A stretch of DNA of 64,000 nucleotides, taken from contig NZ_JNFC01000034.1 of the NCBI RefSeq assembly GCF_000756385.1, forward strand, positions 1-64,000, in the 5' to 3' direction. A program made the translations under genes and the position numbers. The notes beneath the pieces are model-generated. The model searched no databases. It was not told where the DNA came from and saw nothing but the letters and a program-made list of their open reading frames with translations. Source of the DNA: Sphingopyxis sp. LC363 (GTDB taxonomy: Bacteria > Pseudomonadota > Alphaproteobacteria > Sphingomonadales > Sphingomonadaceae). This document shows, in pieces, positions 56,368 to 64,000 of the stretch (positions within the stretch are counted from its first letter, which is position 1; the number at the start of each line of letters is the position of its first letter).

Positions 56368-58713
56368 ATGAAACGCCTGACCGCCGCCGCCGCGCTGCTC
56401 GCCCTTATGCCGATCCAGTCCTTCGCCGAGCAGCCGGCGCCCGATCCGCTCGCCTTCGTCGATCCGATGATCGGCACCGGCCCCGAAGGCCACACCTTCC
56501 CCGGCGCGACGGCGCCCTTCGGCATGGTCCAGCTGTCGCCCGACACCGACGCGACGTGCCAGATCCGCGACTGCTACGATCATGCCGCGGGCTACAGCTA
56601 CCACGACCCGACGATCCAGGGTTTCAGCCACACGCATTTTTCGGGCGCGGGCCATTCGGACCTCGGCGACATCCTCGTCATGCCGCAGGTTGGAGAGGTG
56701 AAGCTGGATCCCGGCGATCCCAAACAACCCGGCTCGGGCTATCGCCAGCGCTTCAGCCACGACACCGAAAGGGCGAGCCCCGGCTATTATGCCGTGACCC
56801 TTGCTGATTCCGGCATCCGCGCCGAACTCACCGCGGGGACGCGCGTCGGCGTCCATCGCTACAGCTTCCCCACGGGCAAGCAGGCACATCTGCTCCTCGA
56901 TCTCCGCTCGTCGCTCTATGACTATCCCGGCAAGATCCTCTGGTCGGGCCTCCACCTTCGCTCCGACGGCACGCTCACCGGCTTTCGCGAGACGCGCGGC
57001 TGGGCGCCGGGGCGCAAGCTCTTCTTCGCGATGCGCTTCTCCGCGCCGCTCAAGGACCACGCCTTCCTCGATCGCGACGAGAAAATTCCGTACAAGGGTT
57101 TCCATCCCCCCGGCCGCGGCAGCGACGCGCTCGCCGAAAAGCTCGGCAAGGCGCTCGAAGCCCGCCTCGATTTCGGCGCGCTAACCGGCCCGCTCGAAGT
57201 CCGCGTCGCGCTCTCGGGCGTCGACGAAGCGGGCGCGGTCGCCAACCTCGATGCCGCCGAAAAAGAAGCTGGGGGTGCCGACTTCGATACCGTCCGTGCG
57301 CGCACCGAAGGCGAATGGCGCAAGGCTTTGGGCGCGCTTCAGATCGAAGCGCCTGCGCCGATGCGTACCAATCTCTACACCGCGCTCTACCACAGCCTGC
57401 TGGCGCCGAGCGTGTGGAGCGACGTCGACGGGCGCTATCGCGGCCCCGACGACCAGATCCACACCGCGAAGGATTTCACCTTCCGCTCGACCTTTTCGCT
57501 CTGGGACACCTTCCGCGCGCAGCATCCGCTGCTGACGCTGGTCGCGCCTGATCAAACCAACAGCGACATCGTCAAATCGCTTGTCGCGAGCCGCAAGGCC
57601 AGCCCGCACGGCATCCTCCCCGTCTGGCAGTTCCACGGCCGCGAAACCTGGACGATGATCGGCTATCACGCGGTTCCGGTGATCGCCGACGCCTATCTGA
57701 AGGGCGTGGGCGATTTCGACGCCGACGAGGCATTGGACGCAATGGTCGCGAGTGCCGACTATGCCCCCTATGGCGGGCTCGGCGACTATATGAAGCTCGG
57801 ATATGTCGCGATCGACCGCGAGCCCGAAGCGGCATCGAAAACCGTCGAATATGCCTATGACGACTGGACGATCGCACGCATGGCGGAGAAGATGGGCCGC
57901 AAGGACATCGCCAACCGCTTCTACAAGCGCGCCGGCTATTGGCGGAACAGCTTCGATGCCAAGACCGGCTGGCTGCGCGCGCGCAAGGCCGACGGAAGCT
58001 TCCGCACTCCGTTCGATCCCACCGCGATCAACTATGGCTCGGACTATACCGAGGGCAACGCCTGGCAGTACAGCTGGTTCGTCCCGCAGGATCAGGCCGC
58101 GCTCTTCCGCATTCTCGGCGGCGATGCCAAGACGATCGCCAAGCTCGACGCGATGTTCGACTATGACATTTCGAAGCTCGACTATAGCCATGCCGAGGAT
58201 ATCGCCGGGCTGATCGGCCAATATATCCACGGCAACGAGCCGAGCCACCATGTCGCCTATCTCTACGCTTTTGCCGGCGCGCCTTGGCGGACGCAAGAGC
58301 GGCTGAAACAGATCGTCGACAGCCAGTATAAGCCCACCCCCGACGGCCTGTCGGGCAACGACGACCTCGGCCAGATGTCGGCGTGGCTCGTGTTCACGAG
58401 CCTCGGCTTCTACCCCGTCGCGCCGGGGTCGAACCAATATGTGATCGGGCGCCCCTTCGTCGATCGCGCGGTGCTGGGCCTGCCCGACGGCAAGCGTTTC
58501 ACCGTCGAGACGGTCGGGCTGTCCGACGCCAATCCCTATGTCGGGAAGGTCGAACTCAACGGCAAGCCGCTGACGCGAAGCTGGATTTCGGACGCCGAAA
58601 TCCGCAGCGGCGGCACGCTCCGTTTCATAATGCAGGCGAAGCCCGATGCCGAATGGGGCAAGGCAGTAGCGGCGCGTCCCTATTCGCTATCGACCGCCCG
58701 CCGTACGCCCTGA
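56368..58713 (+). CDS. GH92 alpha-mannosidase (copy 4)
   Basis: A 781-residue exported GH92 protein (signal ending SFAEQ). It has the classic start GTGPEGHTFPGATAPFGMVQLSPDTD, CYDHAAGYSYHDPTIQGFSHTHFSGAGHSDLGD, acid E562 (YTEGNAWQYSW), N664-D665-D666 (GNDDLGQMSAW) and HGNEPSHHVAYLY. The alpha-1,2 H-E pair is absent. ATG 56368 follows AAGGG and places the signal peptide correctly. An in-frame GTG at 56308 overlapping the kinase stop (GTGA) would add 20 residues, so coupling by that start cannot be excluded. Last gene of the mannan operon. Confidence 0.94.
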   Translation: MKRLTAAAALLALMPIQSFAEQPAPDPLAFVDPMIGTGPEGHTFPGATAPFGMVQLSPDTDATCQIRDCYDHAAGYSYHDPTIQGFSHTHFSGAGHSDLGDILVMPQVGEVKLDPGDPKQPGSGYRQRFSHDTERASPGYYAVTLADSGIRAELTAGTRVGVHRYSFPTGKQAHLLLDLRSSLYDYPGKILWSGLHLRSDGTLTGFRETRGWAPGRKLFFAMRFSAPLKDHAFLDRDEKIPYKGFHPPGRGSDALAEKLGKALEARLDFGALTGPLEVRVALSGVDEAGAVANLDAAEKEAGGADFDTVRARTEGEWRKALGALQIEAPAPMRTNLYTALYHSLLAPSVWSDVDGRYRGPDDQIHTAKDFTFRSTFSLWDTFRAQHPLLTLVAPDQTNSDIVKSLVASRKASPHGILPVWQFHGRETWTMIGYHAVPVIADAYLKGVGDFDADEALDAMVASADYAPYGGLGDYMKLGYVAIDREPEAASKTVEYAYDDWTIARMAEKMGRKDIANRFYKRAGYWRNSFDAKTGWLRARKADGSFRTPFDPTAINYGSDYTEGNAWQYSWFVPQDQAALFRILGGDAKTIAKLDAMFDYDISKLDYSHAEDIAGLIGQYIHGNEPSHHVAYLYAFAGAPWRTQERLKQIVDSQYKPTPDGLSGNDDLGQMSAWLVFTSLGFYPVAPGSNQYVIGRPFVDRAVLGLPDGKRFTVETVGLSDANPYVGKVELNGKPLTRSWISDAEIRSGGTLRFIMQAKPDAEWGKAVAARPYSLSTARRTP

Positions 58714-58746
58714 CGTCATCGGCAGACCCCGCGCCCTTTGCTGAAT

Positions 58747-58773
58747 CGTCATCCCGGCGAAGGCCGGGATCTC
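58747..58773 (+). repeat. REP-like palindromic repeat
   Basis: A 27-nt copy with inner stem CCCGGC GAAG GCCGGG, identical to 13431-13457. Here it is single rather than paired. It follows the GH92 operon and could act as its 3' hairpin. Confidence 0.8.
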
Positions 58774-59002
58774 GCCGGTGCGTCAAGTTGCGAGGGTGCT
58801 GTTGATCCGGGACTATGTGCCGGCCGAGGATCGCGAGTATATCGTCAAGTCCGGCGAAGGGCGCTGACCGGACCTTTATCCCCCGCCCGCTACGCTCGGC
58901 AGCCGCGACGGGGGATGAGGTTCGTTGTGCACAAGAAGAACATTAAGAGAACAAAGAGGCTTCGTCAACCCCGTATCTCCCTTTTCCCCGTGGCCCTGCC
59001 CG

Positions 59003-59018
59003 TTGACGTAAACGTCAA
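59003..59018. promoter_or_regulatory. LiuR-like palindrome upstream of SDR/enoyl-CoA hydratase
   Basis: TTGACGT-AA-ACGTCAA, a perfect 7-bp inverted repeat 36 nt before the SDR start. It resembles the TTTACGTAAACG-type sites of MerR-family regulators (LiuR and relatives) of acyl-CoA and branched-chain catabolism. No such regulator gene is in the window. Confidence 0.6.
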
Positions 59019-59053
59019 TCGCGACCAATGCGTAGCAAACGAAGGAAGGGAAG

Positions 59054-59833
59054 ATGATGGCCGAGCAACCGAAGTTCGATCTGACGGGGCGTGTCGCGCT
59101 GGTGACCGGGGCGTCGTCGGGGCTCGGCGCGGGCTTTGCGAAGGCGCTCGCCGCTGCGGGGGCGAAGGTCGTGCTCGCCGCGCGCCGCGCCGACAAGCTC
59201 GCCGAACAGGTCGCCGCGATCGAAGCGGCGGGCGGGCAGGCGATCGCCGTCAGCATGGACGTCACCGACGAGGCATCGACCAAGGCCGCCTATGATGCCG
59301 CCGAGGCCGCGTTCGGCACGGTCGATACGATTGTCGCCAACGCCGGCGTCGCGACCGAAAAGATGGCGATGGGGCTCTCGGTCGAAGACGTCGACTTCCT
59401 GCTCGCCGCCAACGTCCGCGGCGTATTCCTGACCGCGACCGAAGGCGCGAAGCGGCTCGACAAGGCGGGCAGCCGCGAAAAGCAGCACGGCCGCATCGTC
59501 CTGATCGGCTCGATCACCGCCGAAAAGGTCTTTCCCGCGACCTCGGTCTATGGTGCGACCAAGGCGGCGGTGCGCCATCTGGGTAAGGCGCTCGCGCGCG
59601 AATGGGCGCGGCGCGGGATCAGCGTCAATGTGATCCAGCCGGGCTATTTCGAATCCGAAATGACCGCCGAACTGTTCGACAGCGACACTGGCGCGGCGAT
59701 GGTGAAGAGCTTCCCGCGCCAGCGGATGCGCCCGCCGAGCGACCTCCACGCGCCGCTGCTCCTGCTCTGTTCCGACGCCGCGCTCGGCATCACGGGCAGC
59801 GTGATCACCATCGACGACGGACAGACCTTATGA
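59054..59833 (+). CDS. SDR family oxidoreductase
   Basis: A 259-residue classical short-chain dehydrogenase/reductase. It has cofactor motif TGASSGLGAGFA (residues ~19-30), AARRADK after strand 2 (Arg favours NADP), NAGVA, and catalytic Ser-Tyr-Lys in IGSITAEKVFPATSVYGATKAAV. GGAAGGGAAG precedes ATG 59054. The stop overlaps the enoyl-CoA hydratase start (ATGA). Together they suggest beta-oxidation-like steps on an acyl-CoA, with a 3-hydroxyacyl-CoA as a plausible substrate. Substrate not readable. Confidence 0.9.
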   Translation: MMAEQPKFDLTGRVALVTGASSGLGAGFAKALAAAGAKVVLAARRADKLAEQVAAIEAAGGQAIAVSMDVTDEASTKAAYDAAEAAFGTVDTIVANAGVATEKMAMGLSVEDVDFLLAANVRGVFLTATEGAKRLDKAGSREKQHGRIVLIGSITAEKVFPATSVYGATKAAVRHLGKALAREWARRGISVNVIQPGYFESEMTAELFDSDTGAAMVKSFPRQRMRPPSDLHAPLLLLCSDAALGITGSVITIDDGQTL

Positions 59834-60618
59834 GCGAGCTTTTGATCGAACGTCGCGGCGCGGTCGAGATCGCGACGCTCAACCGGCCCGAGCGCCTCAA
59901 CGCGCTGAACGAGGGGCTGGTCGACGAACTCAATGCCTATTTCGGCGGGCTCGCCGAGCGCCCCGACGTCCGCGTCGTCATATTGCGCGGCGCCGGACGC
60001 GGCTTCTGCGCCGGGCTCGACATTCAGGAGGACCGTTCGTCCGACGAGACGCCGGTGCTGCGCACGCTGCGCACCCAGACGAGCATCGGCAACATCTATC
60101 GCAAGATGCGCGCCTGTCCGCAGCCGATCGTCTCGCTTGGCCACGGCGCGGCGTGCGGCGGCGGGCTGTCGCTGCTGCTCGCGTCCGACGTGCGCTATGC
60201 GGCGCCGTCGTTCCGCTGCAACGCCGCCTATATCCGCATTGGCCTCGGCGGCTGCGACATGGCGTCGAGCTATTTCCTGCCGCGGCTCGTCGGGGCGAGC
60301 CTCGCGTCCGAGATGATTCTCACCGGCCGCTTCATCGACGCCGAACGTGCGCTGCGCGCGGGCCTTGTCAGCGAGATCGTCGATAAGGAAGCGTTGCTCG
60401 ACCGCGGCCTCGCGCTCGCCGACGAGATGCTCGCGACCTCGCCTTATGGTCTCCGTCTCTCGAAACAGGCGCTCAATCTCAACATCGACGCGCCCGGCCT
60501 CGAGGCCGCGATGGCGATCGAGGACCGGCAGCAGGTCATCCTTTCGGCGACCGAGGATCATCGCGAGGCGCTCGCCGCTTTCCTTGAAAAGCGCGCTCCC
60601 GACTATAGCGAGCGTTAG
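59830..60618 (+). CDS. Enoyl-CoA hydratase/isomerase family protein
   Basis: A 262-residue crotonase-fold protein. The oxyanion-hole segments are GRGFCAGLDI and GHGAACGGGLSLLLASDVRYA. The second-acid region reads IRIGLGGCDMASSYFLPRLVG, with Asp rather than the catalytic Glu of classical hydratase, as in a common crotonase subgroup, so hydratase activity is not certain. Translationally coupled to the SDR gene. Confidence 0.9.
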   Translation: MSELLIERRGAVEIATLNRPERLNALNEGLVDELNAYFGGLAERPDVRVVILRGAGRGFCAGLDIQEDRSSDETPVLRTLRTQTSIGNIYRKMRACPQPIVSLGHGAACGGGLSLLLASDVRYAAPSFRCNAAYIRIGLGGCDMASSYFLPRLVGASLASEMILTGRFIDAERALRAGLVSEIVDKEALLDRGLALADEMLATSPYGLRLSKQALNLNIDAPGLEAAMAIEDRQQVILSATEDHREALAAFLEKRAPDYSER

Positions 60619-60657
60619 GGTCCGTATCCTGCATCGGCCATTGACTCGGCAATATAT

Positions 60658-60674
60658 TGACATAGTAAGTGCCA
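60658..60674. promoter_or_regulatory. Candidate TetR operator upstream of sulfatase 1
   Basis: TGACATAGTAAGTGCCA fits the pattern TGACA-N6-GTGYCA of the palindrome at 63219-63235 beside the TetR gene, with the same 17-bp length. It overlaps a TTGACA-like -35 (60657-60662), which suits repression. Confidence 0.55.
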
Positions 60675-60695
60675 TATCCCGAGGGGGTGGGAGTG

Positions 60696-62528
60696 ATGGC
60701 AGTACGCTGGAGGACCACTAGGCTGGGTCGCATAGGCGGGTCCCGGCGTGCTGCCATCATCGCCATCGCCGCCCTGATCGGCGCTTTTCCCGTGGAGGCG
60801 CAGCCCGAAAAGCCTACGCCGGGCCGTCCGAACATCGTTATCCTGCTCGCCGACGACTGGGGCTTTTCGGACGTCGGCTCCTTCGGCGCCGAATTCGCGA
60901 CCCCCAATATCGACGCGCTCGCTTATGCCGGGATGCGCTTCTCGAATTTCCATGTCGCGGGGTCCTGCTCGCCGTCGCGCGCCATGCTGCAGACGGGGGT
61001 GATGAACCACCGAAACGGCCTCGGCAACATGCCCGAGACGATCCCCGACGAACATCGCGGCAAGCCCGGTTACGACACGGTGATGAATCACCGCGTCGTG
61101 ACGATCGGTGAGCTTTTGAAGGCGGCGGGCTATCGCACCTACCTTACCGGCAAATGGCATCTCGGCAGCGACGGCACGCGGCTGCCGCACGCGCGGGGCT
61201 ACGACCGCGCCTTCAGCTTGGCCGACGCGGGCGCCGACAATTTCGAACAGCGTCCGATCGAGGGCATGTACGACAAGGCGAACTGGACCGAGAACGGCAA
61301 ACCAGCGACTCTACCGAGCGATTATTATTCGTCGCGCTTCGTCGTCCAGCGGATGATCGATTATATCGAGGAGGGGCGCGCGAGCGGCAAACCCTTCCTT
61401 GCCTCGATCAACTTCCTCGCCAACCATATTCCGGTGCAGGCGCCCGACAGCGACATCGCGCGCTATTCGGCGATGTATCGCGACGGCTGGACCGCACTCC
61501 GCGAAGCGCGCGCGAAACGCGCGGCGGCGCTCGGCATCGTGCCTTCGGGTGTGCCGATGGTCACCATGCCGACGACGCCCGACTGGAAGAAGTTGGGCGA
61601 CGAAGAGCGCGCCGCAGCGGTGCGCGTGATGCAGGCCTATGCCGGCATGGCGACCGCGATGGACCGTGAGGTTGGTCGCCTCGTCGCGCACCTCAAGGCG
61701 GCCGGCGACTATCACAATACGATCTTCGTATTCCTCTCGGACAATGGCGCCGAGCCGACCAATCCGTTCAATAGCCTGCGTAACCGGCTGTTCCTAGGCA
61801 TGCAATATGACCTGTCGACCGCGAACATCGGGCGGCGCGGCAGTTTCTCGGCGATCGGTCCCGGCTGGGCGAGCGCCGCGGCGTCGCCGCTGTCGGGCTA
61901 CAAGTTCAGCGCGACCGAAGGCGGGCTGCGCGTCCCGCTGATCATCGCCTGGCCCGGCCATGCCGATATTCGTGCGGGCGGGATCAGCGACGGGCTGGCG
62001 CATGTCACCGACATCTTGCCGACGCTGACCGAGCTTGCCGGCGTGTCCGGCCATGGCGGGAACTGGCGGGGCAGGGCGGTCGAGCCTGTGACGGGTCGCA
62101 GCCTCGTTCCGGTGCTGAAGGGCGGCACGGGAAGCGTCCACGGCGACGCGCCGCTCGGCTATGAACTGTCGGGCAATGCGGCGCTGTTCCGCGGCGATTA
62201 CAAGCTGGTGCGCAATCTGCCGCCCACCGGCGACGGCGAGTGGCGGCTTTTCAACCTCAAGACCGATCCCGGCGAGACGCGCGACCTCGCCGCCGCCCAG
62301 CCCGATCGCTTCAAGACGATGATGGCCGATTATCGCGCTTATGCGAAGGCGAACGGCGTGCTCGACATGCCCGCGGGCTATACCGCCGACGAACAGATCA
62401 ACCGTTATGCCTTCGAACAGCAGGGCAAGCCGCGCCTGATCCGCTTCGGCCTGTGGGTGGGCGCGTTCGCCCTCCTGCTATCGGGTCTGATCTGGGGTCT
62501 GCGCCGCCGGCTCCGCGCACGCAGATAG
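60696..62528 (+). CDS. Arylsulfatase with C-terminal membrane anchor
   Basis: A 610-residue formylglycine sulfatase. C91 in SCSPSR is the residue oxidised to formylglycine. The metal site is visible in VILLADDWGFSD, and further family motifs are GYRTYLTGKWHLG and FVFLSDNGAEPTNPFNS. An N-terminal hydrophobic segment exports it, and a C-terminal helix (FGLWVGAFALLLSGLIWGL) followed by RRRLRARR should hold it in the inner membrane facing the periplasm. The fold follows the AtsA arylsulfatase type. The substrate ester is unknown. ATG 60696 preferred over GTG 60669. Confidence 0.92.
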   Translation: MAVRWRTTRLGRIGGSRRAAIIAIAALIGAFPVEAQPEKPTPGRPNIVILLADDWGFSDVGSFGAEFATPNIDALAYAGMRFSNFHVAGSCSPSRAMLQTGVMNHRNGLGNMPETIPDEHRGKPGYDTVMNHRVVTIGELLKAAGYRTYLTGKWHLGSDGTRLPHARGYDRAFSLADAGADNFEQRPIEGMYDKANWTENGKPATLPSDYYSSRFVVQRMIDYIEEGRASGKPFLASINFLANHIPVQAPDSDIARYSAMYRDGWTALREARAKRAAALGIVPSGVPMVTMPTTPDWKKLGDEERAAAVRVMQAYAGMATAMDREVGRLVAHLKAAGDYHNTIFVFLSDNGAEPTNPFNSLRNRLFLGMQYDLSTANIGRRGSFSAIGPGWASAAASPLSGYKFSATEGGLRVPLIIAWPGHADIRAGGISDGLAHVTDILPTLTELAGVSGHGGNWRGRAVEPVTGRSLVPVLKGGTGSVHGDAPLGYELSGNAALFRGDYKLVRNLPPTGDGEWRLFNLKTDPGETRDLAAAQPDRFKTMMADYRAYAKANGVLDMPAGYTADEQINRYAFEQQGKPRLIRFGLWVGAFALLLSGLIWGLRRRLRARR

Positions 62529-62532
62529 GCAT

Positions 62533-63156
62533 TCAGTCGGCGGCGATCGCCGCCATCTGCGCCTCGACCATCCGCCCCATCACCGTGCCCGCTTCCTCGG
62601 CCGACAGGCTCTGGTCGTGGCGCAGCGTGCGCCAGCTGTGAAAGGACAGCGCGGCGCACAGCGCTTCGACGCCGATCCGGTCGGCGCGCACGGCGGCCGG
62701 CAACAGGCGCAGGATCAACTCGCGCTCGATCATCACGACGCGGCTATATTGTCCCATCAGGAAGGGCGACTGATAGCGTTTGATATTGGCGGCGAGGCGG
62801 AAGGGCAGCGTCGTTTCGAACACCCGCACGCGGCGGCCGACAAGCTCGCGGATATTGTCGCGCCACGGCTGGTCGGGATAGGGCGCCATCACCACCGGCA
62901 TCACCTCTTCGGTGATCGTCGCGGTAATCTCGGCATAAAGCGCGTCCATATCGTCGAAATGGCGAAACACGGTGCGCAGCCCAATGCCCGCTTCCTCGGC
63001 GACGCGCGCCGCGCTCGGCGACAGGTCGCCCCCGACGATCAGCTCCATCATCGCCTCGACGATGCGCCGATGGCTCGACCGCCCGCGTTCGCGGCGCCCG
63101 TCGACCCGCGGCGATGCGACCTGTTGCGCGCTCGATTTTCCCAGCCCTGTCGCCAT
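62533..63156 (-). CDS. TetR/AcrR-family transcriptional regulator
   Basis: A 207-residue repressor. The N-terminal helix-turn-helix reads RRIVEAMMELIVGGDLSPSAARVAEEAGIGLRTVFRHFDDMDALYAEI; the C-terminal ligand domain is not of a type I can name. It sits between two sulfatase genes, convergent with the first (4 nt apart) and divergent from the second, across a perfect palindrome. It probably controls both sulfatases in response to a sulfated ester or its product. Confidence 0.92.
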   Translation of the reverse strand: MATGLGKSSAQQVASPRVDGRRERGRSSHRRIVEAMMELIVGGDLSPSAARVAEEAGIGLRTVFRHFDDMDALYAEITATITEEVMPVVMAPYPDQPWRDNIRELVGRRVRVFETTLPFRLAANIKRYQSPFLMGQYSRVVMIERELILRLLPAAVRADRIGVEALCAALSFHSWRTLRHDQSLSAEEAGTVMGRMVEAQMAAIAAD

Positions 63157-63218
63157 GGCACCCCTGCTGGCCCGACTTGGCGCCGGGGTCAAACGATCTT
63201 GCGTCCCGGCCAATATAG

Positions 63219-63235
63219 TGACACATATAGTGTCA
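63219..63235. promoter_or_regulatory. TetR operator palindrome
   Basis: TGACAC-ATATA-GTGTCA, perfect 6-bp arms with a 5-nt centre, between the divergent tetR and sulfatase-2 genes (63 nt and 40 nt from their starts). A variant occurs upstream of sulfatase 1. Confidence 0.7.
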
Positions 63236-63274
63236 ATTGTTTTTGCGGCAATTTGACACGCGATATGGGTGAAG

Positions 63275-64000
63275 ATGATGAAGAAGAGATGGGCGGCCCT
63301 CTCCGCATTATTGCTCGCCGGCGCCGGCGGATATTGGGCGTATGAGGCGAATAAATATCGCATCCCCGGCATCCTCCAGGACTGGAACGATCCGGTGCAG
63401 CCGAACCGCGCGGTCGCCTGGCAGCAAGGACCGGCCCAGGCGCCGGAGGGCCAGCGCCCGCCGAACATCATACTGATCGTCGCCGACGACCTCGGCTATA
63501 ACGACATCAGCCTCAACGGCGGCGGGGTGGCGGGGGTCGTCAAGACACCCAACATCGACGCGCTCGCACGCGAAGGCGTCGATTTCACCACCGCCTATGC
63601 CGCGAACGCGACCTGCTCGCCGTCGCGCGCCGCGATGATGACGGGGCGCTATCCAACGCGCTTCGGCTTCGAATATACGGCGGTGCCGGTCGAGTTCGCC
63701 GAGAACCTCGCGCACGGCGAAGGCGTCGGGCCGCACCGCGCGATCTTCCACGACGAACTGATCACCCCCGACATTCCCGCCTATCCCGACATGGGCGTCC
63801 CGGCGAACGAAGTGACCATCGCCGAGGCGGTGAAGGCGGCGGGCTATCACACGCTCCACATCGGCAAATGGCATCTCGGCGAAGCGCCGCAGCTGCAGCC
63901 GCAGCGCCAAGGCTTCGACGAAAGCCTCGCGATCCTCGCGGGCGCCGCGATGTTCCTGCCCGAGGATGATCCGGACAGCGTCAACGCCAAGCTGTCGTGG
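63275..64000 (+). CDS. Sulfatase, N-terminal part (runs off window)
   Basis: The first 242 codons of a formylglycine sulfatase; no stop before the window end. An N-terminal helix (WAALSALLLAGAGGYWAY) is a signal or anchor. C114 in TCSPSR is the formylglycine cysteine, with ILIVADDLGYNDI for the metal site and GYHTLHIGKWHLGEAP as the second signature. It is less than half a typical sulfatase. ATG 63275 is followed by a second ATG; GGGTGAAG precedes it. Divergent from tetR and probably repressed by it. Confidence 0.9.
   Translation, partial: MMKKRWAALSALLLAGAGGYWAYEANKYRIPGILQDWNDPVQPNRAVAWQQGPAQAPEGQRPPNIILIVADDLGYNDISLNGGGVAGVVKTPNIDALAREGVDFTTAYAANATCSPSRAAMMTGRYPTRFGFEYTAVPVEFAENLAHGEGVGPHRAIFHDELITPDIPAYPDMGVPANEVTIAEAVKAAGYHTLHIGKWHLGEAPQLQPQRQGFDESLAILAGAAMFLPEDDPDSVNAKLSW

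Larger units (their letters stand above)
58714..59053. other. Intergenic region after the mannan operon
   Basis: This 340-nt gap holds a REP copy (58747-58773, identical to 13431-13457), a small frame at 58796-58867 coding for 23 residues that ends ...YVPAEDREYIVKSGEGR and looks like the tail of a lost gene, and the promoter region of the SDR gene with its palindrome (59003-59018). No complete gene is seen. Confidence 0.6.

Noticed and set aside
36386..58713. SusD-like or SusE-like surface glycan-binding protein in the mannan locus
   Set aside because: No lipoprotein gene of that kind lies next to the TonB receptor; the locus uses a stand-alone receptor.

Overview
The window is a GC-rich stretch (roughly 65% G+C by eye) from an alphaproteobacterium. 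It is most likely a sphingomonad of the Sphingopyxis/Sphingomonas type. That assignment is inferred from the TonB receptor style, the alphaproteobacterial serC-serA pair, the membrane-anchored cytochrome c552-like protein and the dispersed GTCATCCC-type palindromic repeats. I see no tRNA, rRNA, CRISPR array, insertion sequence or phage gene. Only the last gene (a sulfatase) runs off the window.

Region 1 (1-20 kb) is housekeeping and stress chromosome: serC-serA; an extensin-like lipoprotein; a large LOG-family protein; two translationally coupled cytochromes c; prephenate dehydratase; a CDP-alcohol phosphatidyltransferase; polA with a coupled secreted protein; an AAC(3)-I-like acetyltransferase coupled to an HxlR regulator and divergent from a glutathione transferase; a GFA protein; ahpC-ahpF; an AraC regulator; a SnoaL-like protein; purT; and small secreted or NTF2-like proteins.

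Region 2 (20-24 kb) is a divergent uptake unit. A TonB receptor and a DUF3237 protein face an MFS transporter across a palindromic operator. Region 3 (24-33 kb) is a complete kdpFABCDE potassium operon. A composite promoter-like element (a 17-bp box, a 17-nt gap, then a 14-nt box) occurs once before and once after the operon, each copy preceding a tiny membrane-protein gene. An amidohydrolase and a DUF885 peptidase-like protein, divergently oriented, follow.

Region 4 (36-59 kb) is the highlight: a dedicated alpha-mannan or high-mannose-glycan utilisation locus without SusC/SusD. It holds a ROK repressor, a sugar-porter MFS, mannose-6-phosphate isomerase, four GH92 alpha-mannosidases, a GH125 exo-alpha-1,6-mannosidase, a GH2 beta-mannosidase or beta-galactosidase, a GH43 enzyme, a 998-residue TonB receptor and a ROK sugar kinase. 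Together these give outer-membrane uptake, periplasmic trimming, inner-membrane mannose import, phosphorylation and isomerisation to fructose 6-phosphate.

Region 5 (59-64 kb) has an SDR/enoyl-CoA hydratase pair behind a LiuR-like palindrome. Two formylglycine sulfatases flank a TetR regulator, and the same 17-bp operator pattern precedes both.
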